64,000 nt of DNA from Saprospiraceae bacterium. GTDB taxonomy: Bacteria; Bacteroidota; Bacteroidia; Chitinophagales; Saprospiraceae. Below, in pieces: positions 1 through 9,008 of this stretch (position 1 is the first letter of the stretch; every line of letters begins with the position of its first letter). Where the stretch lies: assembly GCA_016717145.1 (NCBI GenBank), contig JADKGD010000002.1:1-64000 (forward strand), written 5' to 3'. The notes under the pieces are model-generated. The model worked only from the letters and a program-made list of their open reading frames with translations, was not told the origin of the DNA and ran no database searches. A program made the translations under genes and the position numbers.

Positions 1-64
1 TTGAGTTGTGGAGTTGCTGGATTTGTGAAAATGCGTCTTCCTCAATCATAAATGCCAATAGGTC

Positions 65-1048
65 CTACACATCTGTGATGACATCAAATCCTTCAAAACT
101 ACCCACGATCGCCAGCCCGGTGATGTGTTCAGCCACGCCGCTTTTTTTGATTTTTGCAGCGATTTGGTTCAAGGTTGATCCGGATCCCACAGCATCATCT
201 ATGAGCAGTAATCTCTTAAACGACTGATTGCCACGCAACATAAAAGTATTATCAGCATTATTGATTCGCTCTTCCAGTTTGCTCAGAGATTTTTGTGGAA
301 CCGGGATAATTCCACCAATTTTAAGTATGTTTATTACCGGCAGATTTATTTTCAATCCTGTCTGAAGTACCTTTATCAACTGTACTTCACGTCTGATAGT
401 TGGTGGTACAAAACCAACAGCATTGATGTGATGAATATGGATAAATTCTTCTATTTTTTCCCTGATTTCATCAATCAGGATGCGCATCAGCATTTTGTTT
501 TGCCCTTGTTTGGCATAGTGAAGGATAGTCCCCAATCGCGTTTTTCCAAATCGTTCAATAGCATAAAAATCCAAATAGTACAGATCGTCAAGCCAGATTT
601 TATCAAACCCTTTGGTTGATCTGAGCTTCTCCAGGCCATTTATGTAGCCATCTTTACCTTTAAAAGCATCATACTTTTTCTGCGTGCTTACAAATTCATC
701 AATAGTTTTTTGAATTGGCAGATTACGCTTTCTGCACCAGTAATCAAATCCTTCAATGCCTTCCAGCATATTGCCTACCTCCGTAATTACCAGAAAATGT
801 TCGTTTAAAAAAGTTTTAGAATCTTCAGAAGTATTAAAAGCTTTCTTATGATCAATATCAGGAATATCAATAAATCGATACACAGTTTTAGGCACTCTTC
901 CATATTTAACCACTTTGTTTTCTTCCATCAATTTAGTCAGTACTAAATGTACCATCTGCTTTGATACCAATAACTTATCCGTAATTTCTTTTACAGACAA
1001 CTCATTGTTTTGCTCAAAAAGTTGAATTATTTTTTCTTTGATGATCAT
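65..1048 (-). CDS. Winged-helix DNA-binding protein fused to a ComF-like phosphoribosyltransferase domain
   Basis: The 327-aa protein starts with a winged-helix segment (residues about 1-60; recognition helix near 'SKQMVHLVLTKL') and ends with a type I phosphoribosyltransferase domain whose PRPP loop is 'LLIDDAVGSGSTL' at about 280-292. The part before it ('VPPTIRREVQL', 'ERINNADNTFML') resembles ComF-type PRTases. No signal peptide or membrane segment is seen, so it should be cytoplasmic. The family fold predicts binding of PRPP or a nucleotide, and the fusion suggests a nucleotide-responsive regulator; that is inference. Two 31-bp repeats lie directly upstream, suggesting autoregulation. 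The gene is transcribed toward the window edge, so its partners to the left are unseen. The true substrate is unknown. Confidence 0.75.
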   Translation of the reverse strand: MIIKEKIIQLFEQNNELSVKEITDKLLVSKQMVHLVLTKLMEENKVVKYGRVPKTVYRFIDIPDIDHKKAFNTSEDSKTFLNEHFLVITEVGNMLEGIEGFDYWCRKRNLPIQKTIDEFVSTQKKYDAFKGKDGYINGLEKLRSTKGFDKIWLDDLYYLDFYAIERFGKTRLGTILHYAKQGQNKMLMRILIDEIREKIEEFIHIHHINAVGFVPPTIRREVQLIKVLQTGLKINLPVINILKIGGIIPVPQKSLSKLEERINNADNTFMLRGNQSFKRLLLIDDAVGSGSTLNQIAAKIKKSGVAEHITGLAIVGSFEGFDVITDV

Positions 1049-1055
1049 AAATTAT

Positions 1056-1154
1056 ATTTTACTATTTACTATCAATAGTCAAATATAAAAACAAATTTTA
1101 AATAACAATAAAATGTATAGATTATTTTACTATTTACTAACCATAGTCAAATAT
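1056..1154. repeat. Pair of 31-bp direct repeats, candidate operators
   Basis: Copy 1 is 1056-1086 and copy 2 is 1124-1154. By eye they match at 29 of 31 positions, differing only at positions 17 and 19 of the unit. Each contains TTTACTA, a short spacer and ATAGTCAAAT; in copy 1 ACTAT and ATAGT form a perfect dyad around CA. The copies are 68 bp apart start to start. Copy 1 begins 8 bp before the ATG of the winged-helix/PRTase gene. The arrangement fits binding sites for that regulator. Confidence 0.6.
1080..1087 (-). promoter_or_regulatory. Probable -7 promoter box of the winged-helix/PRTase gene
   Basis: On the minus strand this reads TATATTTG, a match to the Bacteroidota -7 consensus TAnnTTTG, 32 bp upstream of the start codon. 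No clear -33 TTTG at normal spacing was found. The box forms one end of the first 31-bp repeat, so a protein bound to the repeat would cover it. Confidence 0.4.
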
Positions 1155-1157
1155 CTT

Positions 1158-1366
1158 AATTGCTGGAATTGTTTGAATTGTTTGAATTGTTTGAACTGTT
1201 GGACCTGCTGAAAATAGTGGTGAGGGGAGTTGTTGAAAAAGGTGTTGGGTTATTTGAATTGTTAGATTTGCTTGAGTTGTTGGAGTTAACTTTAATCTTA
1301 TCCTTAAACTTAACCTAAGCCTTAATCTCATTCTTAACCTTAGTTTAGTCTCAACCTCAGTCATAC
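1158..1366. repeat. Low-complexity spacer with short degenerate repeats
   Basis: The left part repeats a 9-bp unit GTTTGAATT about three times (near 1167-1195) and then degenerates into TTGTTGGAGTT-like units. The right part (about 1286-1366) is made of degenerate CTTAATC/CTTAACC units. A reading frame through it gives only biased, repetitive protein and is not credible. The first 20 bases of the window have a similar composition. No promoter, RNA or gene is seen in the spacer. Confidence 0.6.
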
Positions 1367-1909
1367 TCCACCACGTCATCGATCAGGTACGCTTTGCCGA
1401 CAGGTACTATTTTGATATCTCTGTGGTAAGCACCTTTCATCTCCTTGTCATCGATGGTGACATTCAGCATCAGAAATCCTTTTTTACCATCAGACACCGG
1501 TACACATTTGGTCACTTTTATGGTACCCCAGTCCTGCCCGGATACCATAAAGCCGGTACCCATACCTGCGTGTTTGATATCATAGATCAGAAGACCATTC
1601 CGAATTCATTCCGTCCATCCACCGTCATACCCTACCTAGCGCAGCGTCACTTTTGTACTGGTAGTATTGTGAAGTACAGATGTCTTCCATGGCGTATCCA
1701 CCTTCGTTCAGATGGGATTCGATGACTTCAGTGAGCCAGCGTACGGCATCTTCTGTATCGATAACATACAATTCTTCCTGCAATACTGTGGTGGTATCCT
1801 GGTGTACAGACATGGTATCGGCTGACATAGGTTCAGAAGTAGTTTGTGGTTTGTTTTGGCAGGAACATACCAATAACACAAAAAGTAGGGAAAAATATAA
1901 AGTTTGCAT
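1357..1909 (-). pseudogene. Small lipoprotein gene broken by two frameshifts
   Basis: The N-terminal piece (1625-1909) starts with a lipoprotein signal peptide, 'LLFVLLVCSCQNK', and ends at 'AALGRV'. The C-terminal piece (1357-1563) is in another frame. Between them the third frame encodes 'MTVDGRNEFGMVF', and then the last frame encodes 'IYDIKHAGMGTGFM', which leads straight into the C-terminal piece. One protein of about 180 aa is therefore spread over three frames, implying at least two indels near 1565-1635. I do not recognise the family. A periplasm-facing lipid-anchored protein is likely if the frame is restored. Confidence 0.6.
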
Positions 1910-2144
1910 GGTACCTGTTTTATTTGACTGTTATAAATCGTTGATAATCTTCTGCGTAAAGTAGGTGAAAATATGTTCCGGAGTCAAAGGTAAATGTTTT
2001 CTATGGGATTCTTCCTGTATGAAACATGACTCAATTGATTGAAGTATGCATACGTTTCGTCATTCCGAAAGCCCTTTTTGTCGAATAACCTGCGTCTTGT
2101 CATCCTTTGACACCCGGTTTTCTTTCATTTATTTTATATTTGAC

Positions 2145-2152
2145 CTTTTAAA
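2145..2152 (+). promoter_or_regulatory. Possible -7 promoter box of the M1 peptidase gene
   Basis: TATATTTG matches the Bacteroidota TAnnTTTG box, 22 bp before the ATG at 2174. No well-spaced -33 TTTG was found, so this is a weak call. Confidence 0.3.
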
Positions 2153-2199
2153 AAATTAAACCTTTCAGCATATATGCGACAAAGTGCCTTTTTTTCCTT

Positions 2200-4515
2200 A
2201 TGTTTTCCTTATTACTGGTGTCAGTAAACGCGCAGGAACGATCCAACCATGCCAAAAAATTTGAACAACTCGATCAGGTCCTTAGATCTCCAAATGAATA
2301 TAGGGGCGCTGATGGGGCACCCGGTCCAAGGTATTGGCAACAAAAAGCAGACTATAAAATCAATTGTATTCTTGATACCAAAGAACAAAGACTTGACGGG
2401 TCTGAGACAATAACATACCACAACAATTCTCCGGTGGATATGACCTATCTCTGGTTGCAGCTTGATGAAAACGAACACGAAGCGACCAATACAAAACACC
2501 ATATGAATGCTTCAGACATGAATAAAGTTATGAATGAAGGAAGTCTGGAAAGACTGGAAGCAACCACACAATTGGATAAATTTGGTGTTAAAATAAAAAA
2601 GGTAAGCACAGACAAAGGTATAGCGCTTACATATACAATAGTGGAAACTATGATGCGTATAGAACTGCCCCAGACACTGAAAGCAGGCAAAAAGGTATCT
2701 TTCAATATAGATTGGTCTTATCATCTGATCGATCGTATGAAAACACCTAGTTGGGGACGTGGTGGCTTCGAATTTTTTGAAGACCACGGTAATTATTTGT
2801 ACACTATTGTGCAATGGTTTCCTCGTATGTGTGTGTACAGCGACTTTGAAGGCTGGCAAAACAAACAGTTTGTGGGCAGAGGCGAGTTTGCGCTCACATT
2901 TGGCGATTATGAGGTTAATATCACCTTACCTTCAGACCATGTTGTAGCCGGAACCGGCGAATGTACCAATTATAAAGAAGTCCTGTCGCCAAATCATTAC
3001 AGTAAATGGATCCAGTCTCAATCTGCCAAAACACCTCTGGAAATAGTAACCCTTGCCGAAGCAAAAGCAAATGAGTTGTTGCCCATCTCCACTAAGATGA
3101 AAACATGGAGATACAAAGCGACCAATGTCAGGGATTTTGCATGGACAGCAAGCAAAAAATTTGTTTGGGATGCCATGCCACATTATAACGAAAATGGCAA
3201 AAAAGCCATGTGCATGAGTCTTTATGGCAAAGAAGCTTATCCTATTTACAACAAATACAGCACCAAGGTCATTGACCATACACTGCGCACTTATTCCAAG
3301 TATAGCATTCCATATCCATATCCTACCGCGATCTCTGTAGAAGCCGCCAATGGCATGGAATATCCTATGATTTCCTTTAATCCGGGTCGCGCACAATCTG
3401 ACGGGACGTATACCGAGGGATCCAAAAATGCAGCCATTCTTGTCATTATTCATGAGGTAGGGCACACATACTTCCCGATGATATTTAATAGTGACGAACG
3501 ACAATGGGCCTGGTTTGATGAAGGTATCAATAGTTTTATGCAATTTCTGACCGAACAGGAATGGGACAATAATTATCCTTCATCCGCTGGTCCTGCACAT
3601 ACTATAGTAAACTATATGAAGCGTCCGAAAGACCAATTGGAGCCCATCATGACGAATAGCGAAAACATTATAGACTATGGCAATAATGCCTATGACAAAC
3701 CATCCACAGCACTTAATATCCTGCGTGAGACCATTATGGGTCGTAAAGCTTTTGATTATGCATTTAAGGAATATTGCCGCAGATGGGCATTTAAACATCC
3801 TACGCCTGAGGACTTTTTCCGTACGATGGAAGAAGCAAGTGCAATGGATCTGGATTGGTATTGGCGAGGATGGTTTTATGGTATTGATGCTGTAGATATT
3901 TCACTTGATAGTATTACATGGTACAAGGCAGATTTGGATACTGACCCGACAAAAAAAATAGATACATTCAGGAATGTAATCAAAAAACCACAGGACTTTT
4001 TGACACGTCAACGAAATCGCGCTGAACTGGGAAGCTTTCCTGTAGAAAGGGATTCCACTGCTTCTGATTTCTATAATACGTATCGACCATGGGAAACAGA
4101 AGATTCTGTAGATGTAAGCATCCGCATGAAATACGACAGTCTGATGCCCCGGGAGGAAAAAGAAACAAAATATGGCAGTAAAAACTACTACGAACTGCAA
4201 TTTAGCAATAAAGGTGGTCTTGTGATGCCCGTCATTATTGAATGGACATTTGCAGATGGTACTAAGGAAGTTGAACGTGTCCCGGTAGAAATATGGCGTC
4301 TGAATGAGGCTAAGTTTACTAAAGTATTTGTCAAAAACAAAGAGGTTACCGCAGTGGTTATTGACCCATACAAAGAAACTGCTGATATCGACGAATCCAA
4401 TAATACCTGGCCGATAAAGGAAGTACCGACAAGATTCCAATTGTTTAAACAACATAAATATGAGAAAAAAGATAATCCGATGCAAAAGGCGGCAAAGAAG
4501 ATAGTAAGACCTTAA
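2200..4515 (+). CDS. Secreted M1-family zinc metallopeptidase
   Basis: The 771-aa reading frame contains the zinc motif HEVGH at about residues 418-422, with the third ligand E441 in 'WFDEG' 18 residues further on, and 'NGMEYP' in the place of the M1 exopeptidase GxMEN motif. These are hallmarks of M1 aminopeptidases (gluzincins), which remove N-terminal residues from peptides. The N-terminus from 2200 (MFSLLLVSVNAQ) is a signal peptide without its basic start. An ATG at 2174 in another frame gives MRQSAFF and would join after one extra T in the T7 run at 2189-2195, restoring a normal signal peptide. Mature protein is probably periplasmic or outer-membrane associated. Confidence 0.88.
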   Translation: MFSLLLVSVNAQERSNHAKKFEQLDQVLRSPNEYRGADGAPGPRYWQQKADYKINCILDTKEQRLDGSETITYHNNSPVDMTYLWLQLDENEHEATNTKHHMNASDMNKVMNEGSLERLEATTQLDKFGVKIKKVSTDKGIALTYTIVETMMRIELPQTLKAGKKVSFNIDWSYHLIDRMKTPSWGRGGFEFFEDHGNYLYTIVQWFPRMCVYSDFEGWQNKQFVGRGEFALTFGDYEVNITLPSDHVVAGTGECTNYKEVLSPNHYSKWIQSQSAKTPLEIVTLAEAKANELLPISTKMKTWRYKATNVRDFAWTASKKFVWDAMPHYNENGKKAMCMSLYGKEAYPIYNKYSTKVIDHTLRTYSKYSIPYPYPTAISVEAANGMEYPMISFNPGRAQSDGTYTEGSKNAAILVIIHEVGHTYFPMIFNSDERQWAWFDEGINSFMQFLTEQEWDNNYPSSAGPAHTIVNYMKRPKDQLEPIMTNSENIIDYGNNAYDKPSTALNILRETIMGRKAFDYAFKEYCRRWAFKHPTPEDFFRTMEEASAMDLDWYWRGWFYGIDAVDISLDSITWYKADLDTDPTKKIDTFRNVIKKPQDFLTRQRNRAELGSFPVERDSTASDFYNTYRPWETEDSVDVSIRMKYDSLMPREEKETKYGSKNYYELQFSNKGGLVMPVIIEWTFADGTKEVERVPVEIWRLNEAKFTKVFVKNKEVTAVVIDPYKETADIDESNNTWPIKEVPTRFQLFKQHKYEKKDNPMQKAAKKIVRP

Positions 4516-4542
4516 TTCGTAAATTGAAGTCGGTCAGACACT

Positions 4543-5982
4543 TTAACCTTCCAATTGGCGCAACACCCAATCTCTGTCAGGAAGTAATTTTTCATTTTTT
4601 GCCTTGATGGCCAGATTCTGTTTTGCTTTTTTGTCATATGGGTTCAAATGCATGATTTTACGGGTGTATTTGATAATATTTGAGTAATTTGTCTTGTGAT
4701 AGCCAATGATCTTTTTTCTTGTAAGATAAATTTGCATGGCATCCAAATGCGAATCCAGAAGCCTCTCTTGTTTGGTTTCAAAATAAATTTTCATCAATAC
4801 CGTTTTGGCAAAGAGATTGGACAGATGATCGTCAAATTCTACCTTTTGAATAGCAAATATGGCTTTATCATACTGCTTCCTGGCATAATAAATATTGGCC
4901 ATATTAAAATTGAATGCACTCTCTTTATCTTCAATTCTAAGACTATCTACGTACATGGTACTTATTTCCTCAGCCTCCTCATATTTGTCCATCCTGATGG
5001 CTATAGTATTGATATTCCGGTAGGTATTGCGTGATAGGTAACCGTTGGTAAGCAGGTATCGCTCACGGAGAGCCGTCCGATAGTAATCCAATAAACGATC
5101 GCCATACTCTTTGTTTCCGGTATTGTACTTTCGGATACAATAATTGATGGCTTTAAAGTAAAGAGACCTTATCTCTTCTTGTGGGAATGATGATTGGTGC
5201 TGTTCAAGTGCCTGACCAAATTTTTCAAACCACGCATATTCGTCCGGATGATAAATTAATTTTAAGGCAAAGTAGTAAAGGGAAATACACGGATGTATAA
5301 GCAGATTGTTTTGTAAAATGTAGGCTTCAAGCGGATCTATAAAACCCAAATCAATGTTTTTGGAAATCAAAGATGACTGTTCGCCAAGTGTTACAGCTTG
5401 CATCAGTTTTTTACTTATTAGCGCAATGTCATAATGATGTATGATTTCTTTGGCTTCGGCATTTGAAAATCTGTTTTTTACCTGATCAAACTGCCATTTT
5501 TCATATTGAAGATCAGAGTAATAATGATGATAATCCGCATTTTTAACCTCCATATTTGACTTCGCGATGAAGTGATTATATGACTCATTAAATAACTTTT
5601 CATTTTCATTCCTTCTGTAATAGGCCAACAAGCTATGATTGCCTGTAATATTGTTTTTTAATGATTCTCTAATGATAACATATGTCTCTGCCATTTTAAA
5701 TAAATCACTCATAATCAGACGTTCATTTATTGATAGATTTGACTTTTTTGATCCCTGCTGCTTATCTTTTAACAATATAGTATGCAGATAATCGAAATGT
5801 TTGTCACTTCCATCCATTAATCTGGTAGTAATCAAGGATTTAAATACAGCCATATCCTTTTCATCAAAAGTTTCAAGGATATTTTGAAGTTTTGTTTTCA
5901 ATATGGCTAATTTTTGATAATATTTTAATAAATCAATTTGCTTAAATGCTACAAATATATTTATTAATATTTTAATAATCAT
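4543..5982 (-). CDS. Hypothetical helical protein, possibly TPR-like
   Basis: The 479-aa protein is rich in amphipathic helices and aromatic/Lys/Glu residues, such as 'NMANIYYARKQYDKAIFAIQKV' in part, which resembles TPR-type helical pairs. No signal peptide is convincing: the hydrophobic start (MIIKILINIFVAF) may be upstream read-through, and a start a few codons later is possible. It is convergent with the M1 peptidase gene. No catalytic motif is visible and I cannot assign a function. Similar long helical proteins of unknown role are common in Saprospiria; that is recollection, not a search result. Confidence 0.6.
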   Translation of the reverse strand: MIIKILINIFVAFKQIDLLKYYQKLAILKTKLQNILETFDEKDMAVFKSLITTRLMDGSDKHFDYLHTILLKDKQQGSKKSNLSINERLIMSDLFKMAETYVIIRESLKNNITGNHSLLAYYRRNENEKLFNESYNHFIAKSNMEVKNADYHHYYSDLQYEKWQFDQVKNRFSNAEAKEIIHHYDIALISKKLMQAVTLGEQSSLISKNIDLGFIDPLEAYILQNNLLIHPCISLYYFALKLIYHPDEYAWFEKFGQALEQHQSSFPQEEIRSLYFKAINYCIRKYNTGNKEYGDRLLDYYRTALRERYLLTNGYLSRNTYRNINTIAIRMDKYEEAEEISTMYVDSLRIEDKESAFNFNMANIYYARKQYDKAIFAIQKVEFDDHLSNLFAKTVLMKIYFETKQERLLDSHLDAMQIYLTRKKIIGYHKTNYSNIIKYTRKIMHLNPYDKKAKQNLAIKAKNEKLLPDRDWVLRQLEG

Positions 5983-6105
5983 ATAATTACAAAATATATT
6001 TACTAGTTATTTTGGTACATATGTAAAAATATGTTATTTTTATTGCCGTATTATTAATTGATCTTTGCTGAGCATTTATTCAATTACCCATATCATTTCA
6101 CACAA

Positions 6106-8292
6106 ATGAAAAATTTAACACTAACCACGATTATTTTTCTGCTTCCCCTGGCAGGATTATTTGCCCAAAGCTGCCCTGACACAGTAAAGTTTTCTATGCA
6201 GTATTCCTTTGATGGACCCGATCTGATTGTGGATCTTCAGGTGACGAATTTCCAGGATATTATCGGCATGCAATTTGGCATCAATTATGATGACGATGTG
6301 TTAACATTTGAATCTGCATCTTCGACTATTGCAGGATTTAATAATGGCTCTTATTCAGATATTCCTAATGGAAATATCAGGGTTGTGTGGCTAAGCAGTA
6401 ATGGCCAGGGTCAAAATATTCCCGATTTAGGCACCCTAATGCAGCTTAGATTTACTACAAAACAAGTTTCAGCCAGTTCAACCATTCAGGTTTCAGATAA
6501 AAACCTTCCTTTTGAAGTCATTAATTCGGCTGCATCAATATTGTGTGTCTCAGGAAATGAAATCATCATCCAAACTAATCCGGGTCAGGTTTCAGGTAAA
6601 GTAAGTCATGATATCAATAAAAATTGCATATTTGACAATGATGAACCAACTTTTGAGAACTGGATGATTGAATTGACATCCGGGCAAAAAAAATACTACA
6701 GAACCACGGATGCGTCCGGTCATTTTTCATTCGGTTTGCCCGCAGGAAGTTATAATATAAGACTTTTACCTCTTAACGAATTGTGGATTGTCTGTGAAAA
6801 CAGTGTTTTGGTAAACATAGTAGATGAGGAGGAAATTAACGTCAACTTTATGGCAAATGCAAGTCTTGATTGTCCAAAAATGTTTACAGATGTTTCTACA
6901 CCATTTTTACGCCGGTGTTTTGATAATACATATACCATTCTGTATCAAAATAAAGGAACTATTACAGCCCAAAATGTCAGTCTTGAGTTGGATTTTGATG
7001 ATGATCTTACATTTATAAGCAGCGATTATAGTAATTATAATATAATAGGAGACAAAATAATATTTAATCTTGGTGATGTCTCCATCTATGAAAGTGGTGT
7101 TATAAAAGTCGTATTCAATCTGGACTGTTTAACAACAGAAATTGGTGAGACCCATTGCGTCACCGCTTCCGTATTCCCCAATGATCCTTGTATTATTCCT
7201 TCCAATTGGTCAGGAGCAGAACTTGCTGTAAGTGCCATATGTGACGAATTTTCCGGTAAAGTAAGATTTAAAATAGAAAATGTCGGAACCGGCATTATGC
7301 AAAATTTTAATAGTTTTATTGTCACTGAAGACGACGTGCTTAAGCCTGCTCCTCCGCCATTTAAGATAGAAGCAATGGATTTTATGAATATCGAATTTCC
7401 AGCCAATGGTGCTACATACAGAATCAGAGTGCAGCAAGAAACAAATTTTCCTGGTTTATCACAGCCTACAGTTGCAATAGAAGGATGTGGAACGGATGCC
7501 TTTGGAAATTTCAGCAAAGGATTTGTTACGATTTTTGAGAATGATGACAGGGATTTATTTGTTGATGTCGATTGTCAGCAAAACATTGGTTCTTTTGACC
7601 CAAATGATATCATAAGTTTCCCGACCAGGTTTGGTATAAAACATCTAATAGAAAAAGAAACAAAACCGGAATATTTAATCCGATTTCAAAATACCGGCAC
7701 AGATACTGCATTTACCGTATTGATCAAAAACTACATTCCGGCAACGCTTGATATTACAAGCATAGAAATGGGATCTTCCAGTCATAATTATACATACAGA
7801 TTTAGCCAGGACAGAGAGCTGATTATTACATTTCAGGATATTTTATTGGTAGATAGCACAAAAAACGAAGCCCTATCTCATGGTTACATAAAATATAAAA
7901 TCAATCCCGCATCCAATCTTATTGATGGAGATAAAATCGAGAACCAAGCCAAAATATATTTTGATTTTAATAATGCTGTAATTACAAACCAGGTCTTCCA
8001 TACTATAGGGAGAGACTTTATCATCGAGACCGTTGACTGGACCGGTGTAAAAGAAAACATTAACTTTTATCCCAACCCTACCACGGATGAAATTACGGTA
8101 GCACTGAATGATACGGTATTTAATGAAATTTCTTATAATATCCGAAATACATTGGGAATGTGTCTCATAAAAGGAAGTATAACCAATGCTAAAAACAATA
8201 TATCATGCGAGGCTTTATCCTCGGGAAAATACCTTTTGGAAATGAATATAGACGGTAAAAGCAGAGCCATAGTTTCGTTTATAAAATTGTAA
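6106..8292 (+). CDS. T9SS-exported protein with cohesin-like, SdrD_B-like and sorting domains
   Basis: I choose the ATG at 6106 (MKNLTLTTIIFLL...LFAQ), which gives a clean signal peptide; the frame is open further upstream without one. About 728 aa. Residues about 20-150 ('VDLQVTNFQDIIGMQFGINY') resemble a cohesin-type beta-sandwich. Next comes an SdrD_B/Cna-B-like domain ('GKVSHDINKNCIFDNDEP'), then repeat-type beta domains including 'FDPNDII...YLIRFQNTGTDTA', common in Bacteroidota surface proteins. The last ~75 residues ('FYPNPTTDEI...GKYLLEM') are a type A T9SS sorting domain. Expected location is the cell surface or medium. It is followed by a hairpin terminator and a dockerin gene. Confidence 0.82.
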   Translation: MKNLTLTTIIFLLPLAGLFAQSCPDTVKFSMQYSFDGPDLIVDLQVTNFQDIIGMQFGINYDDDVLTFESASSTIAGFNNGSYSDIPNGNIRVVWLSSNGQGQNIPDLGTLMQLRFTTKQVSASSTIQVSDKNLPFEVINSAASILCVSGNEIIIQTNPGQVSGKVSHDINKNCIFDNDEPTFENWMIELTSGQKKYYRTTDASGHFSFGLPAGSYNIRLLPLNELWIVCENSVLVNIVDEEEINVNFMANASLDCPKMFTDVSTPFLRRCFDNTYTILYQNKGTITAQNVSLELDFDDDLTFISSDYSNYNIIGDKIIFNLGDVSIYESGVIKVVFNLDCLTTEIGETHCVTASVFPNDPCIIPSNWSGAELAVSAICDEFSGKVRFKIENVGTGIMQNFNSFIVTEDDVLKPAPPPFKIEAMDFMNIEFPANGATYRIRVQQETNFPGLSQPTVAIEGCGTDAFGNFSKGFVTIFENDDRDLFVDVDCQQNIGSFDPNDIISFPTRFGIKHLIEKETKPEYLIRFQNTGTDTAFTVLIKNYIPATLDITSIEMGSSSHNYTYRFSQDRELIITFQDILLVDSTKNEALSHGYIKYKINPASNLIDGDKIENQAKIYFDFNNAVITNQVFHTIGRDFIIETVDWTGVKENINFYPNPTTDEITVALNDTVFNEISYNIRNTLGMCLIKGSITNAKNNISCEALSSGKYLLEMNIDGKSRAIVSFIKL

Positions 8293-8358
8293 ATAGGCCC
8301 TCAACTATTTTAAAAACCCATTTACAAATCCTTTTATTTTAAAAAAGGGAACACTGCA

Positions 8359-8397
8359 GAATCCGGCTTTCGAAAAGTTGTGAGCCGGATTCTTTTC
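8359..8397 (+). terminator. Rho-independent terminator after the cohesin-like T9SS gene
   Basis: GAATCCGGCT (8359-8368) pairs perfectly with AGCCGGATTC (8383-8392), followed by TTTTC. The 10-bp GC-containing stem in AT-rich DNA and the T-run support a terminator 67 bp after the stop codon. Confidence 0.75.
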
Positions 8398-8421
8398 AAA
8401 ATATATTAAAATACAATTATA

Positions 8422-8994
8422 ATGAATATACATCTAAATTTTGCCTTTTGTATATGGTTGATATTGCCTTTTACTTTGCAGTGTCAAACTGTCAGTATTT
8501 CAGGTAACATAGGTCTGGGCATTAATAGTCCAAAAGTCGCAAACAATTTTGAAATCATACTTTTAAATATTTCTACAAATGACTCTGTCACAAAACCTAT
8601 AGTTTCCAATGAATATACGTTTGAAAATGTCTTACCTGGCTATGATTATAAACTATATTTAAAAAGAGTAGGTGAAGAGGATGATTATTTGAATGGCATA
8701 AGCACATTGGATCAGGTATTAATCCAGAGACATTTGTTGGGTATCGCACCTTTTGAAAATGTTTATGTTTTAGTTGCTGCAGATGCAAATGATGATGGTA
8801 ATGTCTCTGTATACGATCAGATTGTATTACGGAGACTTATCATTGGTATTACGAACAAATTAAATTCCAGCTGGAAAACCTTAGTAAAAGCCAATCCTTC
8901 TTTGACTCATATTTTGTTTCCAAACCTCACACAAAATATGAAAAATCAGGATTTTGTACTTGTTAAAATTGGAGATGTAAATGGTAGTTATTAA
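8422..8994 (+). CDS. Small secreted dockerin-type protein
   Basis: This 190-aa protein has a signal peptide ('FCIWLILPFTLQCQ') and a short beta domain, then a type I dockerin-like pair of helices. The second calcium loop 'DANDDGNVSVYD' has the canonical D-x-N-x-D-G-x-x-x-x-x-D spacing; the first ('NGISTLDQVLIQRHLLGI') is degenerate in its loop but keeps its helix. It ends in 'FVLVKIGDVNGSY', a tail recurrent in Bacteroidota dockerin-like modules. No T9SS sorting domain follows. It lies next to a cohesin-like T9SS protein, so the two may bind each other; that pairing is inference. Calcium is the expected ligand. Confidence 0.75.
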   Translation: MNIHLNFAFCIWLILPFTLQCQTVSISGNIGLGINSPKVANNFEIILLNISTNDSVTKPIVSNEYTFENVLPGYDYKLYLKRVGEEDDYLNGISTLDQVLIQRHLLGIAPFENVYVLVAADANDDGNVSVYDQIVLRRLIIGITNKLNSSWKTLVKANPSLTHILFPNLTQNMKNQDFVLVKIGDVNGSY

Positions 8995-9008
8995 TCAAAA
9001 GCTATCAA

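Noticed and set aside
1137..1379. 80-aa open frame on the minus strand
   Set aside because: It translates low-complexity DNA into Leu/Arg and Thr/Ile/Gln repeats and has no start signal.
2932..3543. 203-aa open frame opposite the M1 peptidase gene, and similar long frames at 3901-4485
   Set aside because: They lie antisense to a gene with clear catalytic motifs, have no signal or domain pattern, and arise from the codon use of the real gene.
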